This document shows, piece by piece, positions 33,270 through 46,111 of a DNA stretch of 64,000 bases. Origin of the DNA: Tachypleus tridentatus (taxonomy: Eukaryota; Arthropoda; Merostomata; Xiphosura; Limulidae); contig NC_134833.1 of NCBI RefSeq assembly GCF_004210375.1, positions 145,754,127 to 145,818,126 of the forward strand. Direction: 5' to 3'. Under the pieces are notes generated by a model. It was not told the DNA's origin and searched no databases. It saw only the letters and a program-made list of their open reading frames with translations. Position numbers and translations under genes: made by a program. The stretch's first letter is position 1; each line of letters opens with the position of its first letter.

Positions 33270-36200
33270 TTTCACTCAAGTGTTAGTTCTCTGAACAGAG
33301 AAACTTCCTGTTTTTTACTTGAGTTTAAATTTTTATACCAATGAGAGTATTCTAAATTATGTTAAAAACTTGATGCTTGTAATTGTTCTTAAGACTTACC
33401 GTGAGACGGGTTTATGTTACCTTCAATATTTTACACAAGCACGTGGTTGATTTCTCGAACGTTTCAATCAAAATGAAGAAAAGGGTGACAAGTCTGAATG
33501 TTCCTCTGGGGTATGTAATTGCTTGAACTAAGCCCAACTTTAAGTGGTGAAATTTTTCACAGATAATGACTCACCATTTAATCATACTTCAGAGAATACC
33601 AGTATCTCTAGCAGATGATTAATACACTCTCTCTGATTGCTGTAGAATATTTAAAAAATACTTATCATCTCACTGGAAAAACCATTGTAAAATTTATTCT
33701 TATGTCCAATGTTGTGATTACACAGACATAAGGCCTGGTGCTAAAAGATTACTTTTCTTGATAATATATATTGATTCTGTGTGTAGTAAATTGTTGAGGA
33801 ACCATTTCTAGTCAACAGGAAATGCAGTCATCTTAGCAAACCAATGTATATAAAACATCTAAAGTTGTATTATGAAACTTGAGTGTGCAAGAAGTTGGAG
33901 GCTTGTGGCTCTTTCCAACATTCTGAAGATTGTGTTCTTTATGATCTGAATGTGTTAAAGATATATGTTTGTGCAATTTTAAAATTTTGTATATGACTGT
34001 CCTATAGTTTCTTCATTTTCACATATTTGTGATTCATTAACATTTTGTACATGACTATCGTCATTTTGACGTGTTTGCAATTCATTAACAAACTTGGAGC
34101 TGTCGTATGATCTTCTGCTAAAAACATTGTTTTGCTAATATTTCACATGTATCCTACATTATATCTATTGCATGATGTTCAGTTCAAACATTCTGTTTAA
34201 AATAATTGTTGTGAATATTAAATATTTTGCATTAGGTATTTTTCATTGGAAAAAGTTTTTGCCAATTATTTGTTTTCAATTTCATTGTACCACAGCAGTT
34301 TTCTTCTGTCTTATATAAGCAATGAATATTGCACGACCAGTCTTTAACATAAATACGCCAGTCTACTTTGAGGCATGATTTCCTTTCTGCAGTAATTGTC
34401 AGGTTGCCTCTAACAGGCCCAGAAGAATTCTCACTAGATGCATGAGACTTAATTTTAGAAGAACCAAGAACACCCTATCTAAGATACACAACTTAGTTTC
34501 AGAATGTGTTTATTTTAGCAGAGTTAACTTTGATGTGGAATCGTAACACCTTTCAACCTATATCAAAGGTACAATCGAGGCTTTTGAAATATTTAACAAA
34601 ATATATTTGGACATGAGAGCACAAGCTACGTTTCAAACTTTAGAAACATCAAATAGCTGCTCTACAAAAATGCAAAACAACGAATTATCTGTAATTATAC
34701 TGGGCCACATTTTAACTTTCAAACTGCATGCAAATAAGATAAAATATGCAATGAAACATTGGATTATTAAAACAAAAACTTGTTTCCTCTGTTGTCAGAG
34801 GAAGAGCATATCAGTACAACGGGTTGTGGATATGAAAACATCTATTTCTCAGTAGTCACTTTATGGGGTCTGTTTTTCTCACTTTGTGTCCAGTTTACTA
34901 CTTTCAGATCAACCATTTTTTCTTTTTTTTTATTAGAACACAGGGAATAGCACAAATACAGTCTCCCACTACCAACAACTGCACTCTCCATCTGCTTCAG
35001 GTTGGAGGAAGGCAGGGGGTAAACCTGCCCCAGAGTCAGATTAATAAGCCTCTCTCTCTTAATTATAATAAAAACGTGTACAGAAATGAAGCACTTAATA
35101 GATATAACTTAAGTAAACATCCTGAACACATATGGTAGACATTCTACAGTAATGTTAGCATGGAACAAGATGCACTTGTCGTGTTGTCCTACACTACACG
35201 GTATAAGTACAAAAGAAAGTTCATCAAAATTTGTAATCATTGCACTCATTAAGTGTAACAAAATATGTATTACAACATATGTATGAATAATTTAATATTA
35301 TAATCATTGCAGCATACTCATCAAGTGTAACAAAATATGTATGAATAATTTAATATTTCCAAATCAGTACATTTCTGTAACAATTAACTACAATAATAAG
35401 GTTTGTCCCAAGAATAAAATAAGTAATCATAGGTTTCTTGTAACTAACATCGGTGACACTTATTGTTCAATAATGTGATGAAATTTTAAGTGGGAACCAC
35501 TCAGTTAAACATTATCAAGCAGTTTCTAGTACATCGGTTTTGCCTTATTCTTAAAAGATATTCGATACATTTCCATTTCCAACAAGGTCGGGAACTTGCT
35601 AGTAAACTTGGGTTGGAAACAAACGTCTCTTTAACAAGATTTTTTTTTTTAAATTATTTTGTTGAAGGACTAGAAGTATCATTACAACTATCAATTAAAA
35701 TACCAATTCTTAGAAAACCAAAGGAAAGTACAGAAACAGGTCTTAAGACAAAACTGCAATAAAATGACAAGTTCCATGAATCTCTAGGGAGAAGATTACT
35801 TCCTGTTGCAGACAGTAAACCCATCCAGTATGTCATTGTTACAGAATTTATATAATGTGTGACAAAGATAAAGTCTTATTTCTGAACAAGATGTTACCCC
35901 ATCAAGACCATCCCATGTTTGATAGAGTAACCTTCTTTACAAGAATCTCATTTGTCTTCCCTCCAAAGCCCCAAACCTAATTCTGGAATCATAATTATAG
36001 TGTCAGACAATGAGAAAATCTTACCAACATACCAAAATTTAGAGCAAATTAGCAAACGGAACACAAGCAAATGTTCCAAATACTGAAAGATTTTTAGGCA
36101 TGCCACTGGGTGATTTTATGATGAGCCAATTCTAAAACTGGAGACCATGAATTTGGCAAGACATTTGACCTAGGCCACTACTACATATATGATGAAAATA

Positions 36201-37363
36201 GACCTAAGCATCTTTCGCCACTTAACATACCTCTTAAAAATAAAGTATTAATAAAGGCACCTAATGCTAAACTGAACATCTCATTAGTTTTAGACTAAGC
36301 TGATAACACTGAAAATGATATTTGTTAAACATTGTATTAGAATTAAAACTAGTGATAATTGTGAAATACATCCTGAACTGTTTGCAAAATACAGGATACT
36401 TGTGATGATACATTCAACATGAATGTATGTGCTGATACCTGCATGGACATTGCCCTGACCCTACTGTTACATAAACAAGTATATTCAACTGTAGCCAAGA
36501 GGAAGGAAGAGGTCAGTGAATCTCACCTTTTCTGGTGTTTAAAACCTAAATCTCAATAAAGAAGTACCAAGATATTTGGGCTGTTCCATAAGATACCCAA
36601 AGACAAAAAAAACACTAATTCAATTCATTGACTGGTATAGATCCAGTTGAACATTCATAAAAATCCCCAATTTAATTCCAAAGGATCTCATTTCGTTGTA
36701 TATACCCCAGAAAGGGGAAAAGAAGAAATTTAATAAAAAGAGAAAAATGGTGAACCAATTCTGGCAAAAACTAGTAATATAGCATAAACCAGAACCTCAA
36801 GTTGAACATGATTGCAAGAAAGAGTCAACCAGTGAATTAGAATGTCATTTCTGAAGATTAAGAAGGAATGGTGCAAGAGAGAGAACACAACACCATGAAA
36901 CAGTTCATGATAGTGAACTTAAGTAACATGCAAAGGATGCAGCTCTGTTGTGGTGAGTAATGAATGAGAAAGAAGGGTTAAATGTAGGTTGATCAATACA
37001 CAACTAAACGAATTGATACGAAGATAAAACTAGGGGAATGTTGCAGGAATTTTAAGACACCATCATGGCTTTCTCAATCAAAATCATAATCTAAGTAGAC
37101 ACTGGGATCGAACATTTCTGGGAAGAAAGAATAACGTGATCAAAGACCCTAAAAGAGTTGCATTGCCAGAATTTTTGTGACAATCTTCGTTAGTTGATTA
37201 TTGGCACAAAGCCAATACTACTGGTATAAAAATAAAAGATAAAATTTTGTAAAAAATATAATGAAGTAAAAACTTATATAATTTCTAAAGACTGACAATC
37301 TTATAATCTTCATTTAATCATGTAATAGGCCTCAAATTCCCTGTGTCGGTAAGATCATGATCT
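33270..37363. other. intergenic stretch, nothing recognised
   Basis: No convincing gene was found on either strand. A short direct duplication (AAGTGTAACAAAATATGTAT followed by GAATAATTTAATATT) occurs at about 35250-35360. Plus-strand text around 36330-36560 has a modest open stretch with no family I recognise. Confidence 0.35.
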
Positions 37364-37367
37364 TTAA

Positions 37368-37629
37368 CCTGTTCAGTGCCGTAGACGAGATAACTCGTCC
37401 AAGCCGATCGGTAACAGAGTGCCACGGGAGAGTTAATTCGTTCCCAATAATACCTAACTTCAACGATAGATGTCAGCACCATACATGAATTTGACCTACT
37501 TACAAATTGTTTCACTTTTGATCCAAAATGGCGTCACGAAAAAATTTGCAAAATGAAGAAGCATCAGAGTTGTATTTTGAACTTGGTTCAGAGTTGCCGT
37601 AGCAGCTGAAATACTTGGCAGTCAACAGG
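37368..37629 (+). mobile_element. piggyBac-type MITE in a TTAA target
   Basis: TTAA at 37364-37367 and 37630-37633 flanks inverted ends CCTGTTCAGTGCC and GGCAGTCAACAGG. The inner sequence GTAGACGAGATAACTCGTC is typical of piggyBac ends. A short frame (MASRKNLQNEEASELY) near the right end could be the start of the lost transposase. Length is 262 bp. Confidence 0.8.
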
Positions 37630-37633
37630 TTAA

Positions 37634-38402
37634 GTAAAATGTTAATGGCAGCTAGGGAAAAAAATGCTAATTATAGCCACACATTTATGACTAAAATATC
37701 AAAAAATTCTTTATAAAACTGACCAGCTCTTAAGACTTAAGTGCTTTATGGGTATTCATTAATAGTACTATGTGAAAAGCACTCATCATAAGTATGGAGG
37801 TTAGACAAGGTGCAAGAAATTTCATATGGAACTTGAGGCAATCTATCAAACAAAATGTGTAGAAGAGAAATTAACTTTTGCCACTTAACACAGAACCACT
37901 GACTTTGAGTCAAGAGATCACTTTCTTCTCTCCTGAAAATTTCTTCTTATGAAAAAAAATATTGTGTTAGCATTTCATTTTCAAAAACTCACTTGCATAG
38001 GACCAAATTTTTAAACAATAAGCTAACAAGTTAAATTTACATTCAACATCCTTAATCCAGTTGAGGTAGGCAGGAGCAATTCGAGTTTGATCATATCCAA
38101 TCTGATCTAGTTTAGACATTAAGCAACACAGATGATCATTATTAGCATGGAATGTTTCACAAAAAAATTTTATATACATTAGCTTAACTGCAGCTTTAAA
38201 AGAAGCCCACCATCTAACTGTACTTTCAAAATTATTAACGTGATCATGAACTGACAAAATCAGCTCACAATTCTTAGTACCTAAGTTATAAATTATTCAT
38301 TTTTCAATAATCCTCCCAAATTGGATAGTAGATATGGATTACAAACACGTAGTCTATTTGTGATGGCGAGAAAGCTGCTTAAAATAAATATGCATATCAA
38401 CC
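37634..38402. other. intergenic stretch, one unassigned minus-strand frame
   Basis: A 96-codon minus-strand frame (37967-38257) begins MSVHDHVNNFESTVRWWASF. It has no recognised domain and no confirmed splice sites, and might be a transposon scrap. Confidence 0.3.
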
Positions 38403-38490
38403 ATCCTTCTTAGGTCGAAACATTGTTCTCTGCTGTATTGGTAAAAGTGTTAATACCCATAGCAGTTGTCCTAAGAAACAAACTCGTAGT
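38403..38490. repeat. partial third copy of the fold-back/Penelope-terminal repeat
   Basis: CCTTCTTAGGTCGAAACATTG and GTTAATACCCATAGCAGTTG match the core and arm of the repeat at 3.3 kb (CTAAGAAGATCGAACC and TTTTAATACCCGTATCAACCG). Only one half is preserved. Confidence 0.5.
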
Positions 38491-40080
38491 CTGGTAGAGT
38501 ACATGGGTCAATATCAGAGAAGGAAACATGATAAATCTATCTATTAGAATATTGACAGTGCTATTGGGACATGTGCATCTACCAACATGGGGATACTGGT
38601 TTTATTAGACATCTTTTAAAATAAAATTTGTTATAAGGGTATGTAATTCAGCAACCTTCCCTGTTCCCAGTACAGGGTTGCCACACACACATCTTGTTCA
38701 CAGAAACTTCAGTGACAGTTAAAACTTTCTGCCAGAATTAAATGAACGTTTGAGAGAAGGTAATGAGCCAAAGAACAAAAACAATCCACTCCTATTAACT
38801 GGAACAGAAATGCAAATGAGTTGAAAAATATTAGATTCTAGGGTTAAATTGACTCTAACAACATGTTTATCAGCATTCTGAAAAAACATGGGACGTTCAA
38901 CAAGTACTTACAATGGAAAAGATTGCACAGCTCCAGCTATTCAAGCAACCCAACCCCAGAAGCACATTTTTTTTAGCAAGAAAAGACATTATAGATGTAT
39001 TAGCACTAACATAAGACAATTGAGTTACCTGTAAAACCACAAAACCATAATTGGTTACTAATAATAATTGTAAAAAACAATTTAACAGATGGTTTCTTTA
39101 AGGCTATTGATATTAATAAATAAAAAACAATAACTATGAGTCATTAAATGATAGATGAAAATGAATCATTGGAATCGTGTTCTGTCAGGAGAACAAAAGA
39201 ATTGTGTAATTAGTTCCTGAAAGGAAAAAAATATGGAATATTTCTTTTTTTTGTTGGAACAGAGACATCTGGAAGTTTTCTTTTATGATGACATAGATGT
39301 CATTATCGTAGAAGGATGATCAACATCAGGTTCCACCACCATTGCAGAATCTGGTAAATCATCAGACAGAAATGACTGCACTGGTATAGCTTGAACTGAA
39401 TATAAAAGTAAATCCAACATGGAATTGGAATCCACTACACTTGAAGAAGCCAGAGGAGCCACAGTGTAATCCATAGGTTCAATAAGTGCCACTGTGGATG
39501 TAGAAGGGTTGACTTGAAGATTTGCAACAGGTGAATCATCCTTTAGCACATCATCATAAACAGCAGCAAATGTGCACACTACTGCTATGAAACTAACTCA
39601 ACTAATGCAGCATTTACAAACATAGGAGGTAGTACACTTACCAACATATCTGACATTGCTCCAATCTCATCCTTACCTTCAGTTTGTTCATCTTAGGGGT
39701 AGTTCATCAACTTTAAGCCCTCACCTTTGAACTTGCCTTGGCACCTTAAGTACTTTTCTAAGTAGCCTGAGCATTTGTTGAACAATGCTCTGGGGCTGCA
39801 ATTTTATTATTACGTAGATGACTAAGTTATTCTAGTTCATTCTGAACAGGAATCAGCCAATCATACTTGGCAGCTTTTTTCAGTGAGCTGGTTTATCAAA
39901 CTGAAGAAGTCCTTCTTTAGACCTACTCAATATCTTTTATTCATTTAGGGTCTTTCTCAACACTTCAGTCAATCATGCCCAGCCTTCTCCTTTGCAACTC
40001 TGTTGAATGGAACTGTCAGTTCACCGTGCCTACTCGACTCAATATTTTACTTGTCGTGAGGTTCTACTGTTTTGGGGGAT
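38491..40080. other. intergenic stretch, nothing recognised
   Basis: A 98-codon minus-strand frame at 39283-39579 is Ser/Val/Asp-rich and has no recognised family. No other coding signal was found. Confidence 0.3.
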
Positions 40081-40083
40081 GTG

Positions 40084-41060
40084 GTCATTGATGATATCAC
40101 TGGCCACCCCTGAGTGTGCCCATACCATACAACTTCAGTGGGCACTTCAAGATAACCTTGTTTGACATCCTCTATCCATTACCATTTTCCTTCACTCTTC
40201 CTTGTCAGATTATCTGCTTTGGTGATAAGACAAAGCCCATACTTTGGAAGGCACACTGCTTCCTTCTCTGTGTTCAAATCTACATCTTTCCATGGATATG
40301 TCCTTTCTGGGATGGGTGCATGGATAAATCACCAGGCTTTATGCCATTTGTCTGTGAACAAAAGTTCCTTGCATATCAATGTTCTTGAACATCTAGCTGT
40401 ATGTTATATTACATCCTTCTCCTCACTCGACATTGTCCGGTGATGATACATTCAACTATCTATAGTCGTAGTACATAACCACCAAGGGGGCACCCAGTCC
40501 AGAAATCTCTATTTTTGGATGTTGGATTTCTTATACTGGGCCAAGTACATTACATTCATCTTATTGCATGACATATGCCAGATATTTTCAATATGTTTGT
40601 GGATTGTCTTTTGTGCCCTAACTGGGTATATCCCATAGGGTTGGCATTAGATCCCCTTAGTTTTAGGGATCTTTAACATCAGTGGAGTTCTCTCCATGCA
40701 GATGCCTTTACCACAGCTCCAGCTCTCAACACCAAGTTACCTCTCTTTTGATTCCCTGTATCTCACTCCCAGGCTCTGGCAGTCAACATCTTTAGCCACG
40801 ATTGATCAAACAAGTATTGTTACATGTGCCCTCTCATCCAAATACTTCATCAGATGTTTTCTATCATCCACTTCACTCTTTCTTTGTTCCTCCTGATTAT
40901 TCCTTATTTGCCATTGATTTCCATAAATGGAATGATTGTTCCTCTTCCACTTTCTCCTTACCTTTTTTGTCAACCTCATTCACATGTCCCACTTACTGTA
41001 TTACATGATAGTGCAAGTTGGTGTAGAATTTATGCAAGAGTGCTTTCTTTGTTCAAGTAA
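40084..41060 (+). mobile_element. DIRS-like retroelement remnant (RNase H region)
   Basis: Frames shift through GAWINHQALCHLSVNKSSLH with INVLEHLAV, then NHQGGTQSRNLYFWMLDF, then PVSHSQALAVNIFSHD. These are the order and motifs of the DIRS RNase H-like region (HINVLEL, INHQGGT, DPQALAVDA). Stops and frameshifts are common. Confidence 0.6.
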
Positions 41061-42361
41061 TCATAATAAGCACTTTCAGAAATAAACTACAGTTTGGATG
41101 AAGTTGTTAGCATTATAATTGTAAAGGTTCACTTTTATTTTATCATTGTTTGTTACATGTATCTTATGTACATCAGTTTTTGCCTATGAACATCTTTTAG
41201 GATTTACATGATTTCATAATCTACACACCATTTGTTATGGCTTTCATTGTATACATATGTAAATAAAAACCTCTCATTTGCTTCATTATCATACTCACAG
41301 TTCACACATTCTAAACCTCCAAATTATATTATATCAATATGTTATTATATCAATAACACTAACATACCAAAGAGACTGGATATTATGTCTGATGTTTTGT
41401 TCCCAACATATGAATTAAGTCTTTTTCAGTATCCATCTGTGAACATGAATAACGCTTAATGTAATTGATCTTTAAAAATTACTTTTCAATGTCAGTATGT
41501 CATCAACTACTAGGCTGTGACTTTACTACCTAGTCTATTTATCCATATCTCAAACATAATTTTAATAAAATTCATTAGTTTTTATCTGTTCTAGCCAAAT
41601 GAATAATATACATGCATCCAGTATTTTCCTTGTCTTCTTTCTTGTGCTACTGTGTTTATTAAATAAAATTTTCAGTTAACAAAAGACAAAAATATATACA
41701 ATTTAAACACCAGTCCTGTTTTGGGGATGATAAATTAAAGTGATTACCACAACCATAGAAACAGTAATACTGTAAAACAGATCAAATCAGTTAACAGTAG
41801 TACTGTTTAACAGGTATTAGGATATGTTAAGCTGAGTTATGCATTGTATTTCTTACAATTGTATGAATTAAATTAAAAAAACAACAACAACACGACAACA
41901 TAGTACATGTACATAGATATTTAAAATATTCTTTCACATTGGAGAAAAGAAACAGGGAAATCACAACTGTCTTCTATAACATAAGATAAAGGCTTCAAAT
42001 ACATGTATACAGTTGTATAAAAATATATGCACAATAAAAAATCATAATGAAAACACATGCACTTGATGAATTAATATAAAGTAGTTAGTTACCTGATAAG
42101 AACCTATAATATGAAGTACTTTAAAAAAAGGTACAATGAAGTTATGGTGCATCAAATGTCAGTAGAAAAACTGCTCATTATAAACTAAACAAAAATATGT
42201 CAAACAACTTCTGAGTTAACCTGAACAGCATCATTAAATTTTTTCTAGTCCAAATTTTAGTTTCATTAATTTGATCTTGATAACTGGTTGGTTACAAGAA
42301 TACTTACTAGTTACGTAGAATTACAAGTATGGAATAACCCTGGGATACAATAAGGTGTAGT
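41061..42361. other. serpin 3' flank
   Basis: No gene is seen. Minus-strand AATAAA hexamers occur (for example complementing TTTATT at 41655) and could end the serpin mRNA, but the site is not determined. Confidence 0.35.
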
Positions 42362-43588
42362 TTAACAATCATCTTGAACTATATCAGAAACAGGAGGCTT
42401 TTTCAAGGCTCCCATGAACAACACTGACTTGTACTTATTTTCTAGAATCAAGAAAACAAAAGGATGGTTAGCTGTAAATTCTACAACCTCTCTAATAAGC
42501 ATGCACCGTTTTTGTAAGATAACTCCAGTGGCTGCAGCTGCTTCAGTACCTTCTTCACTGACATCTAAAAAAGCTCTTGTGAACCACTTCTCCTACAAAT
42601 AGATCCTGTTGCCCAGTAATCCCAGACAAGTCAGCTTTATCATGTTGAAACATGTCTTCCATCCCGATTCTTGAAAGTTGTTTCTTCATGGATATATTTT
42701 CCTCAAGATGAAATTTTGGTAACGAAACACGAACATTTCCTTTAACCATATTTTTAATCAATTCTTTAATTGCATTATTGGATAAAGATTTCTCTAGAGC
42801 CTCCAGTCCTTCTATTGCATTAGGAAGAAGAATAACCATGCTTACAAGACCATTTCTGTAAGGCAATTCTAAGGCTGAGCAACTCAGTTCTTCGCTCACT
42901 CCATATCGAAAACTGTGTTCCTGATACATCATGTGAACGTTTACAGCTTCCTTTTCAGAAATGTAAAACAATTTCTTGTGGGTGGTTCCTTTAGCAAATT
43001 CTCGAGCCCAATTTCCTTTGAAGTAGATGGCACTGGTCAAAACCATTCGGGTTAGAGGAGTGATCAGATCTTTGGTAATCAAATCACTAATCTTCCCTTT
43101 TGTGGTCCTTTCTACCCAGGAGTTGATCTCATTCATAGATCCACTGGGATCCTTTTGAAAGTCAACCGTCCCAAGATCACTATCATAAAATATTTCTAAA
43201 GCAGAGCTATAACTGCTTAGAACATTCATTCCAGTCTGAGCAAAGATACGATTTGCTAACTCAAGTATCAAGTTTCCCTCCTCTTCCTTTTTCAACACCA
43301 GCAGAAAGTCTCTGAAACCATGGTGAACCTCATCTTCTGCTAGACTGGACACTCCTAGAGCACTTCTTATCTGTTCTGCTGTCTTGTTTTTAGAACCAGC
43401 TAAAGTCATGCCTAATGATAGTGCAATATTAACTGGAGAAAAAAAGATGTTCTGGTTTGGACTTTCAAGTAAAACTGCCTGATACAAATTGATGGCAAAG
43501 TCTGTGCAGCCTCTGGCCACCTGAGATGTACACATATTCTCTCCTGGCTTTACCTGGATTTCCATATTTTTCTCACAGTTGCAAAGCC
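42362..43588 (-). CDS. serpin, LICI-like protease inhibitor (terminal exon, one frameshift)
   Basis: One exon encodes the whole serpin fold, about 407 residues after a TTTTTAG acceptor ending at 43589. Near the N-terminus are FAINLYQAVL and NIFFSPVNIALSLGMTLAGS, the serpin core start. In the reading frame from the ATG at 43565, translation ends early at 42555. A run of six T (minus strand; 42567-42572) has one base too many after VVHKSF, and reading past it gives the hinge EEGTEAAAATG and a loop ending QKR-CML. Counting from the hinge Gly (P15), P1 is Arg (42506-42508) and P1' is Cys. The C-terminal signature TANHPFVFLI and the stop at 42362 follow. An upstream signal-peptide exon is expected but was not found. 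The resemblance is to limulus coagulation-inhibitor serpins, which block trypsin-like clotting proteases. The frameshift may be real or a sequencing error. Confidence 0.85.
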
Positions 43589-44540
43589 CTAAAAATGAAA
43601 AAATGTTTCCATTAGTACAGGCTCATATCACACTAGTAAAACACATTGTGTATTTAATATTAAGTTTTGTTTAGTATTTAAAACATTTTGTGAGACCATC
43701 CAAAAAAGTTAAAATCATTATATGTGAAAGTTTTGGGAACCATTTAAATACAATGAACATTCACTATAATATTAGTATACCTCATGAAATATGCTAGTCT
43801 GAACACAAATCATACATAAACAACTGTATATTAAACATTATAAACCTGTTTACACAATACTTTGAACAAGTTAGTCCACATTTATGTTTGATTTGTTCAG
43901 TAAGAAAAAAAAGTTCATAAAAACACAAGTACATAAATCTGATAATTAAACATTAAACTAATCTAGTTCACAAGTATATACACTTGTGTACAAAATTAAC
44001 TCATTAACCTTGTATATTACAGACTGAAAAACCATAATGCAGAAGAAGAAAATAACCACATAAAATAATGTTTTGGGACAACAAAAGACCTACTTGTCCA
44101 CCTCAGCTGTTCCATTCTCTAAGCTAAAATAAAACTATAAAATAAATTTAAAAAAAATTCTTAAAGCCAGTCCTATTCAACATGACTGAAATATTATACG
44201 AAATGCTTAATGAATCTGACACCTAAATGAAAGCACATATTTTGTCACTTCTCTTGCAAAATTTTTTATTTAAAATGTTAAATACAAGTCAAAGTCTTAC
44301 AATTTGTTCCATAATCACACTAGTTATTAATATATGAACATTATAAACTTTACCAATCTATAGATACTCTAATCTTGTATATATGATACAACTGCAGTAT
44401 TTGGTCGGGTAAGAAAATAATAGTCTTGGTATGGATTTCCTTTCACCTGCTTCTCTCAGCACAAAGTCAAGATTGTAAACTTTTGTATGGTGCTAGTCTC
44501 CAAAGCTTATAGAAATAACTCATTCTCTAAGCTGAATTCA
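43589..44540. other. upstream intron/flank of the serpin exon
   Basis: No signal-peptide exon could be identified on the minus strand. The stretch is AT-rich without recognised repeats. Confidence 0.35.
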
Positions 44541-45720
44541 TCACTATGGAGGATTTTAATTTCAGGAACACAAACTGGCTGAAAACCACAAGGGAAACGG
44601 ATATAAAAACTGTTCAGGATGATTTCCTTCCCTAATTAGTTACAGAACATGTTGGGAACAATGCTGTTTTACGCTTAATGTTTCTTCTATAGAAATAGCT
44701 GAGAGAGTAGAACATTTAGTGCATGTGATCCTCGGTCATTTAGGGTTTATGTTTTACTGCTACTCTGGGTGAAAAAAACTCCATTAATTGATGTAACTGA
44801 CTACTTATGATCATCAATTACCTCAATTTTGTCAAGAAATAACTTATACAAGTTATTCTTCCTTCTTATAATTATTTTTAATAATTCCAACTATACAAGT
44901 GAAACATCGCCATTACAATTATTTTCAACTAATTAAAGGATGTTCAACTTCTATTATCATGACTCAAAAACAATCAACCATTTGAAAGTGTTTTTGATTA
45001 TTCCTGTCTCCAAGTGGGACAGTGGTATGTTTCAGAGTCGACAGTACTAAAATCTAGTGTTCAATTCTCCATGATGGGCACAATAGATAACCAATTGTGA
45101 ATTTGCTCTAAAATAAATTATTCCAACTATCCATGTCTCATGTGAAAATAATCAAGTAATTGAATGTGATTTATTATTGAGCCTAGTAACTCTTCAACTT
45201 TGTCTTACCATCCAGATCTGTTTAATGTGCAAGATAGAGAGTAGTAACACTTTTGGTTGCCCAACTAATTTTTAATAAGTGCAACAAGGTTGTCTTTTGT
45301 GGATAACACAACTGAATTAATTGGAAATACTGATCAAGTGCTGAAATCATTTAATATAAAACAACGTTTCACAACAGACATGTTCCTTACAAAAGAAAAA
45401 GTAACTGGAACTTAAAGACCAGATTGGTTAAAAAGGATAAAACTAAAGAAACTGTCATAAATTTGAAAAAATGAGACACTAAGAGAACTGCAGAATATCA
45501 GAGAGAGTTGGTCAAACACAACATTCGATAATGGTAAGACTGGCTGAAAATCTAACAGTAAAAATTCATAAGTACATCTGTGAAATACGAAGGAGGAAAG
45601 CTCATATCTGATGATTATGAGATATCTAGATTACTAAATTCTATTTTTTCTTCAATACTTACTAATGAAGAATTATGCAATATTCCTCATCATGAACAAA
45701 TTGTGAATGTGTAATGGACT
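44540..45720 (+). mobile_element. CR1-type LINE fragments, strongly decayed
   Basis: MEDFNFRNTNWLKTTRETD at 44547 is the endonuclease DFN block of CR1-like elements, followed by TVQDDFLP. A further CR1-like piece (TELIGNTDQVLKSFNIK) starts near 45310. A tRNA-headed SINE interrupts at about 45013-45116. Confidence 0.6.
45013..45116 (+). mobile_element. SINE family 2-type copy within a CR1 remnant
   Basis: AAGTGGGACAGTGGTATG, GTGTTCAATTCTCC (degenerate B-box), GATGGGCACAATAGATAACC and TGAATTTGCTCTAAAATAAA follow the SINE layout of head, GGGCA-rich centre and GCT-rich tail. Confidence 0.55.
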
Positions 45721-46111
45721 AAAACAAAATTCCACTACGGTTGGGTTGGAACAAGAAACAATTTATTAAACTGTAACAACAGAAATCCAAAATAAAACTT
45801 ACAAACAATTACAAGTTTTATCATATACAAAAAACAAACAGTAAATCATGTCTGACTTGGATATAAGTGAAAGAGTAGGTGATATAATAAAGTTGGCTAT
45901 CGGTGATGCAATTTTTTTTATGGTACATGTAAAGGCTAAGGACATAGGAAAAGGTATGTCAGGAGCTAATTAATAAGTACAAGAGGTTAATAAAGACATT
46001 TAAAGTAAAAGACCACAACATGTAATTTTTTCAGTGATACTGCTTGAAGTTACACGTTGGACACTAGTGCTAAAGGCTAAGTTTAGGTTAGTATGTAACG
46101 ATAAGGAGATT
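45721..46111. other. gap between LINE remnants, nothing recognised
   Basis: No gene or repeat family is recognised. Confidence 0.35.

Noticed and set aside
37967-38257. 96-codon minus-strand frame with several Cys and Trp
   Set aside because: No family recognised and no confirmed splice sites; kept only as an unassigned stretch.
39283-39579. 98-codon minus-strand frame rich in Ser, Val and Asp
   Set aside because: No domain or homologue recognised; it could be chance or a retroelement scrap.
43589-44540. search for the serpin signal-peptide exon
   Set aside because: No minus-strand ATG followed by a hydrophobic run and a donor of the right phase was convincing, so none is called.
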